From positions 744,001-808,000 of the forward strand of contig NZ_CP097463.1 of the NCBI RefSeq assembly GCF_027247405.1: a stretch of DNA of 64,000 nucleotides, given 5' to 3'. The position numbers and the translations under genes are program-made. Positions 31,655 to 41,569 of the stretch are shown here, one piece after another. The stretch is from Jatrophihabitans cynanchi (GTDB lineage: Bacteria > Actinomycetota > Actinomycetes > Mycobacteriales > Jatrophihabitantaceae). The notes beneath the pieces were generated by a model that worked only from the letters and a program-made list of their open reading frames with translations, ran no database searches and was not told the DNA's origin. Within the stretch, counting starts at the first letter, position 1, and every line of letters starts with the position of its first letter.

Positions 31655-32572
31655 TCAGCCGTCCTGGCGGCGGAACACGACGACGCCCGCGGCGACCAGG
31701 AGCACCGCCAGCGCGGCGAAGATGCCGAACTCGATCCACTGGAAGCTCCAGAAGCGGCCGCCCGGTTGATAGGTCACCCGGAACCGGAAGCCGCTCGCGT
31801 TCAGGCACTCGTTCATCGTCTCGCGAGTACCGCTTCGGGCGCACCCGGTCGGCGGGGTGATGGAACCGGACAGGACGCGACCGTGCAGCGTGAGTTCCTT
31901 GCTGATGATGAACGATCCTGACGGCACGTCGTCGCCGCTTGCCGACATCGGGAAGGAACGCACGAGCGGTGCCACGAAGTGCGGGCGCAGGTAGTTCTCG
32001 ACGGCGATCCGCACGACGACGAAGCCGCCGATCGTGGTGGCCATCGTCGGTAGCGTGCGCCGCCACAGCACACCCGCGAGGAATCCGAGCGCCGATGCGA
32101 ACAGCGCGTACCCGACCGGAGTCACGCCCTGGATGTCGAACTGCAGGCTGTTGAAGCGGCTCTCGACCTGCGCGTTGTGCGTGTTCGACCACCACGTGAC
32201 GAGCGCGGCCACGCTACCGCTGGACGCGAGCGTGAACAGCAACAGGGTGGCCAGCTTCGACCACAGCCAACGGCGCCGGGTGATCGACTGCGCCCAGACG
32301 AGCGCGGTCGTGCCCGCCTCTAGTTCGCGGCAGATGATCGTCGCGCCCCAGAAGACGCCGATCAGCAGCGGCACCGCCACCGTGATGTTCACGAGTGTGG
32401 TCATGGTCTGGTAGCCGTCGAAGAGCCCACCGCAGGTGTTGCCGGATCGGCAGGCGTTCAGCGCATCGGTCAGCTTGCGGCCGGTAATCAGGACCGGTAC
32501 GGCGAACGCGAGGACGGCCGCGGCGGCTATCGCCACCTGGGCGCGGTGCTGGCGCCAGAGAACCCAGTTCAT
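31655..32572 (-). CDS. ABC transporter permease
   Basis: A 305-residue membrane protein with six likely helices. It begins NWVLWRQHRAQVAIAAA and has FWGATIICRELEAGTTALVW and QSITRRRWLWSK, features of actinobacterial ABC-2 type permeases; two extracytoplasmic loops are long, one containing paired Cys (NACRSGNTC). Its ATG overlaps the stop of the ATPase gene upstream. It forms an exporter regulated by the GntR-type gene at the head of this operon. Cargo is unknown, but YtrA-regulated systems often answer cell-envelope stress. Confidence 0.87.
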   Translation of the reverse strand: MNWVLWRQHRAQVAIAAAAVLAFAVPVLITGRKLTDALNACRSGNTCGGLFDGYQTMTTLVNITVAVPLLIGVFWGATIICRELEAGTTALVWAQSITRRRWLWSKLATLLLFTLASSGSVAALVTWWSNTHNAQVESRFNSLQFDIQGVTPVGYALFASALGFLAGVLWRRTLPTMATTIGGFVVVRIAVENYLRPHFVAPLVRSFPMSASGDDVPSGSFIISKELTLHGRVLSGSITPPTGCARSGTRETMNECLNASGFRFRVTYQPGGRFWSFQWIEFGIFAALAVLLVAAGVVVFRRQDG

Positions 32573-33468
32573 GCCGGCACCTCCCGCAGGACGCTCTCGT
32601 CGGGCCCGACCGAGCTCATGCCGAGGTAGGCGAGCATGATCTCCTCCAGGCTCAGCTCGGACTGTTCCCAGCCCGGGTCGTGCAGCGGGCCGTTGAGCCG
32701 CACCCACACGCTGACCTGGCGTGCGGTGCGTTCCACGCGCAGCACGGTGTGCTCGCGTTCGAGAGCGGCGATATCCCTGCGCGTGGAGGTCAGCAGGCGG
32801 TGCCCGAGGAGCACGTCGTCGAGGTCGTCGGCGAGCACCGTGCGCCCATCGGCGAGGACGACAAGGTGATCGCACACCCGCTCCAGGTCGGCGACGAGAT
32901 GACTGGAGAGCATCACGGTGATGCCGTGCTCGGCAACAGCCTCGGCCAGCGTGCTCAGGAAGTCCCGGCGGGCGAGCGGGTCGAGCGCGGCAACGGGCTC
33001 GTCGAGCAGCAGCACCCGCGGGTGCTTGGCGAGCGCGAGCGCCAGCCCGACCTGGGCGCGCTGGCCGCCGGAGAGCGTACCGACCCGCTGGCCGAGCGGG
33101 ATGCGCAGCGACCTCAGCCGCTGCCGGCCGGCGGCGTCGTCCCACCGCGGGTTCAGGTGCGCACCCATACGCAGGTGGTCCTCGGCGGACCAGCGCCGGT
33201 AGAGCGGGATCTCCTGGGCCAGGAAGCCGACCTCGGCGAGGAACGCGGGGTCGTCGGCGGGCGCCGTCCCCGCGACCGCGGCCCTGCCCGCGGTCGGGCG
33301 GCTGAGCCCGGCCAACATCCGCAACAACGTGGTCTTGCCCGCGCCGTTCGCACCCACCAGGCCGCAGACGCGCCCGGCCGGGACCGAGAAGGTGCACTCG
33401 TGCAGCGCCCACTTCGCCCGGTAGCGCTTGCCCAGTCCGTCCGCCACCACGGCCGCCGGTGTGTTCAT
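32569..33468 (-). CDS. ABC transporter ATP-binding protein
   Basis: A 299-residue ATPase: Walker A GANGAGKTT (residues 39-47), Q-loop in GFLAQEIPLYRRW, signature LSGGQRAQ, Walker B VLLLDEPVAALD, switch His in LSSHLVADLER. The C-terminal 80 residues are an accessory domain. It overlaps both the GntR gene upstream and the permease downstream by four bases, giving a three-gene operon. Confidence 0.92.
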   Translation of the reverse strand: MNTPAAVVADGLGKRYRAKWALHECTFSVPAGRVCGLVGANGAGKTTLLRMLAGLSRPTAGRAAVAGTAPADDPAFLAEVGFLAQEIPLYRRWSAEDHLRMGAHLNPRWDDAAGRQRLRSLRIPLGQRVGTLSGGQRAQVGLALALAKHPRVLLLDEPVAALDPLARRDFLSTLAEAVAEHGITVMLSSHLVADLERVCDHLVVLADGRTVLADDLDDVLLGHRLLTSTRRDIAALEREHTVLRVERTARQVSVWVRLNGPLHDPGWEQSELSLEEIMLAYLGMSSVGPDESVLREVPA

Positions 33469-33857
33469 GCGATGGCCTCGTCCGCCGCTGCGCGCAGCCC
33501 GGCGCGCACCATGCTCTCGATGTCCGAGTCGGCGAGGCCGGCGCCCTGCGCGCGCGCGATCCAGGCGGCCAGCGACCGGCGCAGCACGGCCTGCTCGCTC
33601 GGCGGCGGCCCGTCCGGGCGGCGCAGCACGAACGTGCCGACGCCCTGTCGCCCTTCGACGAGGCCCTCACGCTCGAGGTCGCGGTAGGCCTTGAGCACGG
33701 TGTTCGGGTTGATCGCGAGCGAGCCCACGACCTCCTTGACCGTGGGCAGCCGGTCGCCGGGACGCAGCGTGCTGTTCAGCAGCGCCTGGCGGACCTGCTC
33801 CACGAGTTGAACATAGGGCGGCAGGCTGGACCGCGCGGACAGATGGAATCGAATCAC
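33465..33857 (-). CDS. GntR-family regulator, YtrA type
   Basis: A 130-residue regulator with the GntR winged helix (PPYVQLVEQVRQALLNSTLR, PTVKEVVGSLAINPNTVLKA) followed by only about 50 residues, the short tail of the YtrA subfamily, which usually represses its own ABC-transporter operon. Here it is the first gene before an ATPase and a permease. A 28-base palindrome ends 9 bases before its GTG start. Confidence 0.9.
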   Translation of the reverse strand: MIRFHLSARSSLPPYVQLVEQVRQALLNSTLRPGDRLPTVKEVVGSLAINPNTVLKAYRDLEREGLVEGRQGVGTFVLRRPDGPPPSEQAVLRRSLAAWIARAQGAGLADSDIESMVRAGLRAAADEAIA

Positions 33858-33865
33858 TGAGACAC

Positions 33866-33893
33866 CTACTTATCTAGGGATCTAGATAAGTAG
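33866..33893 (-). promoter_or_regulatory. palindromic operator of the GntR/ABC operon
   Basis: A perfect inverted repeat with 12-base arms, CTACTTATCTAG and CTAGATAAGTAG, separated by GGAT. It is AT-rich against a GC-rich background and lies directly upstream of the operon, so it probably contains the promoter as well as the YtrA-type binding site. Confidence 0.8.
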
Positions 33894-33976
33894 AGCACTG
33901 GGCACACCGGGCGTCAATGAGCGACGGTGAAGCAACGCCGTCCGCACGCCCCGGAAGCGGGACATGCGGACGGCAT

Positions 33977-34040
33977 CGTGCCGTGACGACACCGTGCCGT
34001 GACGACACCGTGCCGTGACGACACCGTGCCGTGACGACAC
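33977..34040. repeat. four perfect 16-bp tandem repeats
   Basis: The unit CGTGCCGTGACGACAC occurs four times head to tail (33977, 33993, 34009, 34025) without mismatch. It lies in the roughly 370-base gene-free gap between the GntR operon start and the ilvC 3' end. Confidence 0.93.
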
Positions 34041-34222
34041 ATCGGATTCTGCTAGCGCCGACGCTCGCAGAACCCGATGCCGCCGACAACCCCGTGCCGT
34101 TGCGCACTATCGGGGTCTGCTCGCAGGAACGCTCGCAGAGCTCGATGCCGACGACAACCCCTGCCGTGCGGCATTGCCGGGGTCGGGACGGCTGTCGGGA
34201 CGACCGTCGGGACGGCTGTCGG
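34041..34222. repeat. diverged 65-bp duplication and 12-bp tandem repeat downstream of ilvC
   Basis: The segment beginning ATCGGATTCTGCTAGCG (34041-34106) is repeated in diverged form at 34109-34174 (ATCGGGGTCTGCTCGC...); both copies contain an inverted TCTGC/GCAGA pair. Three and a half 12-base units GTCGGGACGGCT follow from 34182. No coding frame with normal codon usage covers this stretch. It may serve as a terminator region of the ilvC operon. Confidence 0.7.
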
Positions 34223-34225
34223 CGC

Positions 34226-35831
<1,606 letters not shown>

Positions 35832-35832
35832 G

Positions 35833-35940
35833 TCAGCCTCCTGCGATGAACTCGAGCAAGGCCCGGCAATGGACCTGGGTGGTGTCGATCAGCGGGACCT
35901 CCGCGTCGCCGTCGTGCAGCAACACGCCGACGCGTCTCAT
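35833..35940 (-). CDS. small ORF bridging ilvB and ilvN
   Basis: A 35-codon frame that starts in the ilvB stop codon (ATGA) and stops one base before the ilvN ATG. The predicted peptide runs [19 protein letters not shown], then [16 protein letters not shown]. Third codon positions are almost all G or C, like neighbouring genes. It may encode a small protein, or act only to carry ribosomes from ilvB to ilvN. I do not recognise a family. Confidence 0.5.
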   Translation of the reverse strand: MRRVGVLLHDGDAEVPLIDTTQVHCRALLEFIAGG

Positions 35941-37691
35941 TCTTCGGACTCGAAGACGGGGCGGATGTCGCGCGCAGCCTGGATCTCGTCGTTGCTCGCG
36001 CCGGCGGCCACCATCGGCCAGACCATCGCGTCGGCGCCCACGGTGAAGTCGACGACGACCGGCTGGTCGTCGATCTGCATCGCCTTCTCGATCGTGCTGT
36101 CGACGTCCGCCTTGCTCTCGCAACGCAGGCCGATGCAGCCGAGCGCGTCGGCGAGTTTGACGAAGTCGGGGATGCGGTGCTTGTGGGTACCGAGCTCGGT
36201 CTGGCTGTACCGCTGCTCGTAGAACAGGGTCTGCCACTGGCGCACCATGCCGAGGTTGCCGTTGTTGATCACCGCGACCTTGATCGGGATGCCCTCGATC
36301 GCGCAGGTGGCCAGTTCCTGGTTGGTCATCTGGAAGCAGCCGTCGCCGTCGATGGCCCACACCAGCTTGTCCGGGCAGCCCACCTTCGCGCCCATCGCCG
36401 CGGGCACCGAGTAGCCCATCGTGCCGGCTCCCCCGGAGTTCAGGAACGTGTACGGGTTCTCGTACTTGATGAACTGGGCCGCCCACATCTGGTGTTGCCC
36501 GACGCCGGCCGCGAAGACCGTCTCCGGCCCGGCGATCGCACCGAGCCGCTCGATCACGTACTGCGGGGACAGGCTGCCGTCGGCCGGCTCGTCGTAGCCC
36601 AGCGGGTAGGTGTCGCGCCACTGGTCGAGCTGGCGCCACCAGCCGGTGAGGTCGGTGCGGTTGCCCGCCGCGAACTCGGCCTCGACGGCGGGGACGAGGT
36701 CGGTGAGCACGTCGCGGGCGTCGCCGACGATCGGCACGTCGGCCACCCTGTTCTTGCCGATCTCCGCAGGGTCGATGTCGGCGTGGATCACGGCCGCGCC
36801 GGGCGCGAACGTCGAGAGCCGGCCGGTGACCCGGTCGTCGAAACGGGTGCCGAGCGCGATGAGCAGGTCTGCCTTCTGCAGCGCGGTCACGGCCGAGACC
36901 GAGCCGTGCATGCCGGGCATGCCCAGGTGCTGGCGGTGGCTGTCCGGGAACGCGCCGCGCGCCATGAGCGTGGTGACGACCGGGATCCCGGTGAGTTCGG
37001 CGAGGCGGCGCAGTTCCTGTGTCGCCCGTGCCTTGAGCACGCCGCCGCCGACGTACAGCACCGGCCGGCGGGCCGCGGCGATCAGCCGGGCCGCCTCACG
37101 GATCTGCTTGCCGTGCGGGCGGGTCACCGGCCGGTAGCCGGGCAGGTCCATCCGCGGCGGCCAGGAGAAGTCGGTGCGCTCCTGCAGCACGTCCTTCGGC
37201 AGGTCGACGAGAACGGGGCCGGGCCGGCCGGTCGAGGCGAGGTGGAACGCCTGCGCGATCGCCTGCGCGACGTCCCCGGCGCGCTGCACCAGGAAGTTGT
37301 GCTTGGTGATCGGCAGGGTGATGCCGGAGATGTCCGCCTCCTGGAACGCATCGGTGCCGATCATCGGACGGCTGACCTGCCCGGTGATCGCGACCATGGG
37401 AACCGAGTCCATGTAGGCGTCGGCGATCGGCGTGACGAGGTTCGTGGCCCCGGGTCCGCTCGTCGCCATGCAGACCCCCACCTTGCCGGAGGCCTGCGCG
37501 TACCCCTCTGCGGCATGCCCGGCGCCCTGCTCGTGGCGGACCAGGATGTGCCTGACCTTCGTGGAGTCGTACAGCGGGTCGTACGCCGGCAGGATCGCCC
37601 CGCCGGGGATGCCGAAGACTACGTCGGCGCCGACCTCTTCGAGCGAGCGGACCAGGGCCTGCGCGCCTGTCATCGACTCGGGTTCGGTCAT
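35937..37691 (-). CDS. ilvB: acetolactate synthase large (catalytic) subunit
   Basis: A 584-residue thiamine-diphosphate enzyme, first shared step of branched-chain amino acid synthesis. The N-terminal domain has [17 protein letters not shown] and the catalytic Glu in [18 protein letters not shown]; the FAD-binding middle domain is intact; the C-terminal ThDP motif runs from [11 protein letters not shown] to [14 protein letters not shown] 37691 has GGAGAGG about 9 bases before it. An attenuator with a Leu/Val/Ile-rich leader lies upstream. Confidence 0.97.
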   Translation of the reverse strand: MTEPESMTGAQALVRSLEEVGADVVFGIPGGAILPAYDPLYDSTKVRHILVRHEQGAGHAAEGYAQASGKVGVCMATSGPGATNLVTPIADAYMDSVPMVAITGQVSRPMIGTDAFQEADISGITLPITKHNFLVQRAGDVAQAIAQAFHLASTGRPGPVLVDLPKDVLQERTDFSWPPRMDLPGYRPVTRPHGKQIREAARLIAAARRPVLYVGGGVLKARATQELRRLAELTGIPVVTTLMARGAFPDSHRQHLGMPGMHGSVSAVTALQKADLLIALGTRFDDRVTGRLSTFAPGAAVIHADIDPAEIGKNRVADVPIVGDARDVLTDLVPAVEAEFAAGNRTDLTGWWRQLDQWRDTYPLGYDEPADGSLSPQYVIERLGAIAGPETVFAAGVGQHQMWAAQFIKYENPYTFLNSGGAGTMGYSVPAAMGAKVGCPDKLVWAIDGDGCFQMTNQELATCAIEGIPIKVAVINNGNLGMVRQWQTLFYEQRYSQTELGTHKHRIPDFVKLADALGCIGLRCESKADVDSTIEKAMQIDDQPVVVDFTVGADAMVWPMVAAGASNDEIQAARDIRPVFESEE

Positions 37692-37742
37692 CGTCGTCGC
37701 CTCTCCTCGGACGGAACTTCGCTGGCATGAGCGGTTCTCGTG

Positions 37743-37815
37743 CAACAAAAAACCCCCCGTGCTAGGCACGAAGGGTCAGCGCGCTGGAAACGACCGTACG
37801 GTCACCCAGCGCGCT
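37743..37815 (-). promoter_or_regulatory. attenuator of the ilvB operon
   Basis: On the minus strand a hairpin of 10 perfect pairs (CCAGCGCGCT at 37806-37815 with its complement at 37778-37787) starts within the end of the leader ORF and encloses the palindrome GACCGTACGGTC. A terminator follows: ACCCTTCGTGC pairs with GCACGGGGGGT (37752-37776, G-U pairs allowed, loop of 3), then a T-run. The layout matches the cimA attenuator at 24927-25011. Confidence 0.85.
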
Positions 37816-37840
37816 CGATGATAAGTACGAGCTTGCTCAC
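37802..37840 (-). CDS. ilvB leader peptide
   Basis: A 12-residue ORF with a GTG start, MSKLVLIIERAG. Five consecutive codons are Leu-Val-Leu-Ile-Ile, so ribosome stalling would respond to all three branched-chain amino acids. It ends inside the first hairpin of the attenuator, 111 bases upstream of ilvB. Confidence 0.78.
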   Translation of the reverse strand: MSKLVLIIERAG

Positions 37841-37980
37841 GAGTCAGGACTCTACACGGAGCGCCGCAGCCGGTTCAACAGGGCGGGACGTTCGTCTCAT
37901 ATGCTGAGACGATGTTCGCTCGCACGGGCGGGAATTTGCCCCGGTGATCAACTTGTGTAACCGGTGTTAAATATGCTTAA

Positions 37981-38031
37981 CTGCTGGAAGCAGGACCGCG
38001 GGGGAGCGCGGGGATGCGGGGGAAACGCATC
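37981..38031 (+). other. three consecutive hairpins with G-rich loops in the CAP-gene leader
   Basis: Three perfect small stems follow one another: CTGCT-GGA-AGCAG (37981-37993), CCGCG-GGGGAG-CGCGG (37996-38011) and GATGCG-GGGGAAA-CGCATC (38013-38031). Each loop contains GGA. They lie between an AT-rich promoter-like stretch (37960-37980) and the first CAP-domain gene. I cannot match them to a known riboswitch by eye. Confidence 0.55.
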
Positions 38032-38060
38032 TGTCGGCTCTCAGTTCCAGGCGGCTCTCC

Positions 38061-38942
38061 TTGCTCACTCCAACGTCGCCGCGCGTGGCCCGTTCGCGCC
38101 GCCGCGGCCTGCTCGCGGTCCTTGCCGGGCTCGCCGTTTGTGTCGGCCTCACTGCCGAATCGCCCCAAGCCGCCGTCGGCAGGACCGCCGCCAATCCGGC
38201 CGGCGCCGCTGTGGTGCACGCTCCGCAGGCTGCCGCCCCGCTGGCCGCCCCACTGCCCGCGCCCGTCTCGTCGCGCCCCACCTCCCCTGCCGCCGAACGG
38301 GCGCAGTTGCCCGCTGCTGAGCAGCGCACCGCGTACCCGCGCGTGGCCGCGAGCTCGAAGCCGTCCACCTCGAAGCCGGCCGACTCCCCCGCCGACGCCG
38401 CCCCCGCCGCGCAGGGCACGACCCGGCAGACGACAAGCAAGCACACGACCACATCCTCGATGGCGCCCTCGACCGCAGCCTCGAGGCACGCGCCGAAGCA
38501 GCCGGCGAAGGCGTCCGGCTCGAGCTGGTCCACCGCCGCCCGCGCGGTGCTGGCGCAGCTGAACGCCGAGCGCGCCGCGCACGGCCTGCGCGCGCTGCGC
38601 ATGGACAGCCGGCTGGTCTCCAGCGCGCACACCCACAACCTGGCGATGGCCGCGCACAACCAGATGTCGCACCAGCTGCCAGGTGAGGCGTGGTTCGCCG
38701 ACCGGATCCTCGCCGCCGGCTACCCGTACGTCTACGCGGGCGAGAACGTGGGCTGGAACAGCGTGCGGACCGTCGCCGGCGCCCTGCAGCTGGAGACGAT
38801 GATGTACACCGAGAAGCCGCCGAACGACGGGCACCGGCAGAACATCCTCAGCCCGCACTACACCCAGATCGGCGTCGACGTGTACGTCGATCCGGGCACC
38901 GGCAAGATCTGGCTGACCGAGGACTTCGGGAGCCGGTCGTGA
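38061..38942 (+). CDS. secreted CAP (SCP/PR-1) domain protein 1
   Basis: A 293-residue exported protein. An arginine-rich start and hydrophobic helix (LLAVLAGLAVCVGLTA, about residues 17-32) form the signal sequence; residues 40-150 are a Ser/Pro/Ala/Thr-rich low-complexity linker; residues 158-293 are a CAP domain with LAQLNAERAAHGLRALRMD, AMAAHNQMSHQLPGE, YAGENVGWN and NDGHRQNILSPHYTQIGV. Bacterial CAP proteins are extracellular, with largely unknown roles. The start (TTG 38061) is uncertain. It overlaps the next CAP gene (GTGA). Confidence 0.87.
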   Translation: MLTPTSPRVARSRRRGLLAVLAGLAVCVGLTAESPQAAVGRTAANPAGAAVVHAPQAAAPLAAPLPAPVSSRPTSPAAERAQLPAAEQRTAYPRVAASSKPSTSKPADSPADAAPAAQGTTRQTTSKHTTTSSMAPSTAASRHAPKQPAKASGSSWSTAARAVLAQLNAERAAHGLRALRMDSRLVSSAHTHNLAMAAHNQMSHQLPGEAWFADRILAAGYPYVYAGENVGWNSVRTVAGALQLETMMYTEKPPNDGHRQNILSPHYTQIGVDVYVDPGTGKIWLTEDFGSRS

Positions 38943-39832
38943 AGCGCCGCCTCGCCGCCCTGCTGCTGTCGGTGATCCTGTGCGTGACCGGTCTCGGCTT
39001 CGCCCAGCCCGCCGCGGCGTTGAGCAGCAACCAGCTGGCGAACCGGCTGGTGGCGAGCATCAACGCGCAGCGCAAGGCGCACCACATGGCACCGCTTCGG
39101 GTGAACCGGACGCTGGTCAAGCGGGCGACGACCCATGCGAACCTGGTGCGCACGCACGCGCGGCTACGCAACACGTTCGCCGGCGAGCCGTCGCTCTCGA
39201 CCCAGCTGCGCCGCCTCGGCTACCCGAAGCAGCGGGCCACCCAGGCGGTGGCCTGGAGCTCGACACAGCACTCGCTGCTGCGCCAGCCGAGCCGCAGCAA
39301 GGCCGTCCGGGCCCGGCTGCTCAACCGCACGTACACCCAGGTCGGCGTCGCGGTCCGGTACGTCTCGTCCCGGCATCGTTACGTGCTCACCGTGGTGTTC
39401 GCCCGGCCGCAGTCGCGCGCCACCCAGTACGCGAACAGCGTGCTGCGCCAGCTCAACGCCGAGCGCCGGGCGCACGGCCGCAAGGCGCTGACGATGAACT
39501 CGGCGCTCGTGCGCAGCGCGCACCGGCACAACCTGACGATGGCCGCGCACGACCAGATGTCCCACCAGCTGCCCGGCGAGCTGTTCTTCGCCCAGCGGAT
39601 CGAGCGGGCCGGCTACCGCTACGTGTACGCCGGCGAGAACATCGGCTGGAACAGTCTGCAGACGGTTCACGGTGCGCTGCAGTTGGAGACGATGATGTAC
39701 AACGAGCGGCCGCCGAACGACGGCCACCGGCAGAACATCCTCAGCCCCGACTACGTCAACGTCGGCATCGACGTCTACTTCGACCGGGTGAACCACAAGC
39801 TCTGGCTCACCGAGGACTTCGGCAGCCGCTGA
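38939..39832 (+). CDS. secreted protein with two CAP domains, the first degenerate
   Basis: A 297-residue exported protein with a short signal peptide (LAALLLSVILCVTGLGFAQP, cleavage probably after PAAA). Residues 30-155 resemble a CAP domain (LANRLVASINAQRKAHH, ATTHANLVRTHARL, YTQVGVAVRYV) but lack the HRxN core; residues 165-297 are an intact CAP domain very similar to that of the preceding gene (AMAAHDQ-type MSHQLPGE, NDGHRQNILSPDYVNVG). Translational coupling and shared sequence indicate local duplication. Confidence 0.87.
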   Translation: MKRRLAALLLSVILCVTGLGFAQPAAALSSNQLANRLVASINAQRKAHHMAPLRVNRTLVKRATTHANLVRTHARLRNTFAGEPSLSTQLRRLGYPKQRATQAVAWSSTQHSLLRQPSRSKAVRARLLNRTYTQVGVAVRYVSSRHRYVLTVVFARPQSRATQYANSVLRQLNAERRAHGRKALTMNSALVRSAHRHNLTMAAHDQMSHQLPGELFFAQRIERAGYRYVYAGENIGWNSLQTVHGALQLETMMYNERPPNDGHRQNILSPDYVNVGIDVYFDRVNHKLWLTEDFGSR

Positions 39833-39835
39833 CGG

Positions 39836-41539
39836 TCAGCCGCAGACCGCGCCCTGGGCCGCGGAGCCGACCAGCTTGGCGTACTTGCCGGCGACCCCGA
39901 AGTCGAGGTGCTGCGGCAGCGGCTTCCAGTCCGCGCGGCGGCGCTCGAGCTCGGCGTCGTCGACCAGCAGGTCGAGGGTGCGCGAGGCCATGTCCAGCCG
40001 GATGCGGTCACCGTCCTGCACGAGCGCGATCGGGCCGCCGTGCGCCGCCTCGGGCGCCACGTGCCCGATGCACGGGCCGGTGGTGCCGCCGGAGAAGCGG
40101 CCGTCGGTCAGAAGCAGCACCTGCTTGCCCAGCCCCGCGCCCTTGATCGCACCGGTGATCGCCAGCATCTCGCGCATCCCGGGACCGCCCTTGGGGCCCT
40201 CCCAGCGGATCACGATCACGTCCCCGGCGCCGAGCTGTCCGGCCGCGAGGGCGTCCATCGCGCCCTGCTCCCGGTCGAACACCCGCGCCGTGCCCTCGAA
40301 CTGCTCGTAGTCCAGCCCGGCGCTCTTCACCACCGCACCGTCCGGCGCGAGCGAGCCGCGCAGGATCGTCAGCCCGCCGGTGCGGTGGATCGGATCGCTC
40401 ATCGCGTGGATGATCTTGCCGTCCGGGTCCGGGGGCGCGACCTCGTGCAGGTTCTCCGCGATCGTCCTGCCGGTCACGGTGAGGCAGTCGCCGTGCAGCA
40501 GACCGGCGTCCAACAACGCCTTCATCACCACCGGCACCCCGCCGATCCGGTCGATGTCGGTCATCACGTATTGCCCGAACGGCTTGACATCGGCGAGGTG
40601 CGGCACCTTGTCGCCGATGCGGTTGAAGTCGTCCAGGGTCAGCTCCACCTGGGCCTCGTGAGCGATCGCGAGCAGGTGCAGCACGGCGTTCGTCGACCCG
40701 CCCAGCGCCATCACGACGGTGATCGCGTTCTCGAAGGCCTGCTTGGTCAAGATGGTGCGCGCCGTGATCCCCGCGTCCACCAACCGCACCACCGCCTCCC
40801 CGGACCGCTCGGCGTACGCGTCCCGGCGCGAGTCCGGCGCGGGCGGGGCGGCGCTGCCGGTCAGCGAGAGGCCGAGCGCCTCCGCGGCGCTGGCCATGGT
40901 GTTCGCGGTGTACATGCCGCCGCACGCGCCCTCGCCAGGGCAGATCGCCTTCTCGATCTCGGTGACCTCCTCGCGGCTCATCCGGCCGGCCAGGCAGGCA
41001 CCCACCGCCTCGAAGGCGTCGATGATCGTGACGTCGCGGCCCTGGTAGCGGCCCGGCAGCGTCGAACCCGCGTAGAGGAAGACCGCGGCGATGTCCAGGC
41101 GGGCCGCGGCCATCATCATGCCCGGCTCGGACTTGTCGCAGCCGGCCAGCAGCACCGCCCCGTCGAGTTGCTCGGCACGGAACACCGTCTCGACCGAGTC
41201 GGCGATCACCTCGCGCGAGATGAGCGAGTAGTGCATGCCGCTGTGACCCATCGAGATCCCGTCCGAGACCGAGATGGTGCCGAACTCGAGCGGGAAGCCG
41301 TCGGCACCGCGGACGCCGACCTTCGCCCGTTTCGCCAGCCGGTCGAGCGAGAGGTTGCACGGCGTGATCTCGTTCCAGCTCGACGCGACGCCGATCTGCG
41401 GCTTGCGCCAGTCGTCATCGCCCATGCCCACCGCACGCAGCATGCCGCGGGCCGCGGCCCGCTCCACGCCGTCGGTGACGGTGCCGCTGTGTGGCTTGCG
41501 ATGTTGCCGGGGGTGCTGTTCGGGCTGCTCGGTGCTCAC
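39836..41539 (-). CDS. ilvD: dihydroxy-acid dehydratase
   Basis: A 567-residue Fe-S enzyme of branched-chain amino acid synthesis. Cluster cysteines are in [25 protein letters not shown] and [14 protein letters not shown]; the C-terminal motif [20 protein letters not shown] is intact. TAGTGT ends 7 bases before the GTG start, so transcription is probably leaderless and no attenuator is seen, unlike cimA and ilvB. It ends 3 bases from the convergent CAP gene stop. Confidence 0.96.
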   Translation of the reverse strand: MSTEQPEQHPRQHRKPHSGTVTDGVERAAARGMLRAVGMGDDDWRKPQIGVASSWNEITPCNLSLDRLAKRAKVGVRGADGFPLEFGTISVSDGISMGHSGMHYSLISREVIADSVETVFRAEQLDGAVLLAGCDKSEPGMMMAAARLDIAAVFLYAGSTLPGRYQGRDVTIIDAFEAVGACLAGRMSREEVTEIEKAICPGEGACGGMYTANTMASAAEALGLSLTGSAAPPAPDSRRDAYAERSGEAVVRLVDAGITARTILTKQAFENAITVVMALGGSTNAVLHLLAIAHEAQVELTLDDFNRIGDKVPHLADVKPFGQYVMTDIDRIGGVPVVMKALLDAGLLHGDCLTVTGRTIAENLHEVAPPDPDGKIIHAMSDPIHRTGGLTILRGSLAPDGAVVKSAGLDYEQFEGTARVFDREQGAMDALAAGQLGAGDVIVIRWEGPKGGPGMREMLAITGAIKGAGLGKQVLLLTDGRFSGGTTGPCIGHVAPEAAHGGPIALVQDGDRIRLDMASRTLDLLVDDAELERRRADWKPLPQHLDFGVAGKYAKLVGSAAQGAVCG

Positions 41540-41569
41540 GCGTCAAACACTAAGGGTTACCGTCGTTGC

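Noticed and set aside
33977-34040. CRISPR or origin iterons
   Set aside because: Units are 16 bases with no spacers, and no replication initiator or DnaA-box cluster is nearby.
37900-38060. ydaO (c-di-AMP) riboswitch before the CAP genes
   Set aside because: Gene context would fit, but I could not align the conserved GGGAACC-type blocks; only three simple hairpins are clear, so it is reported as an unknown leader.
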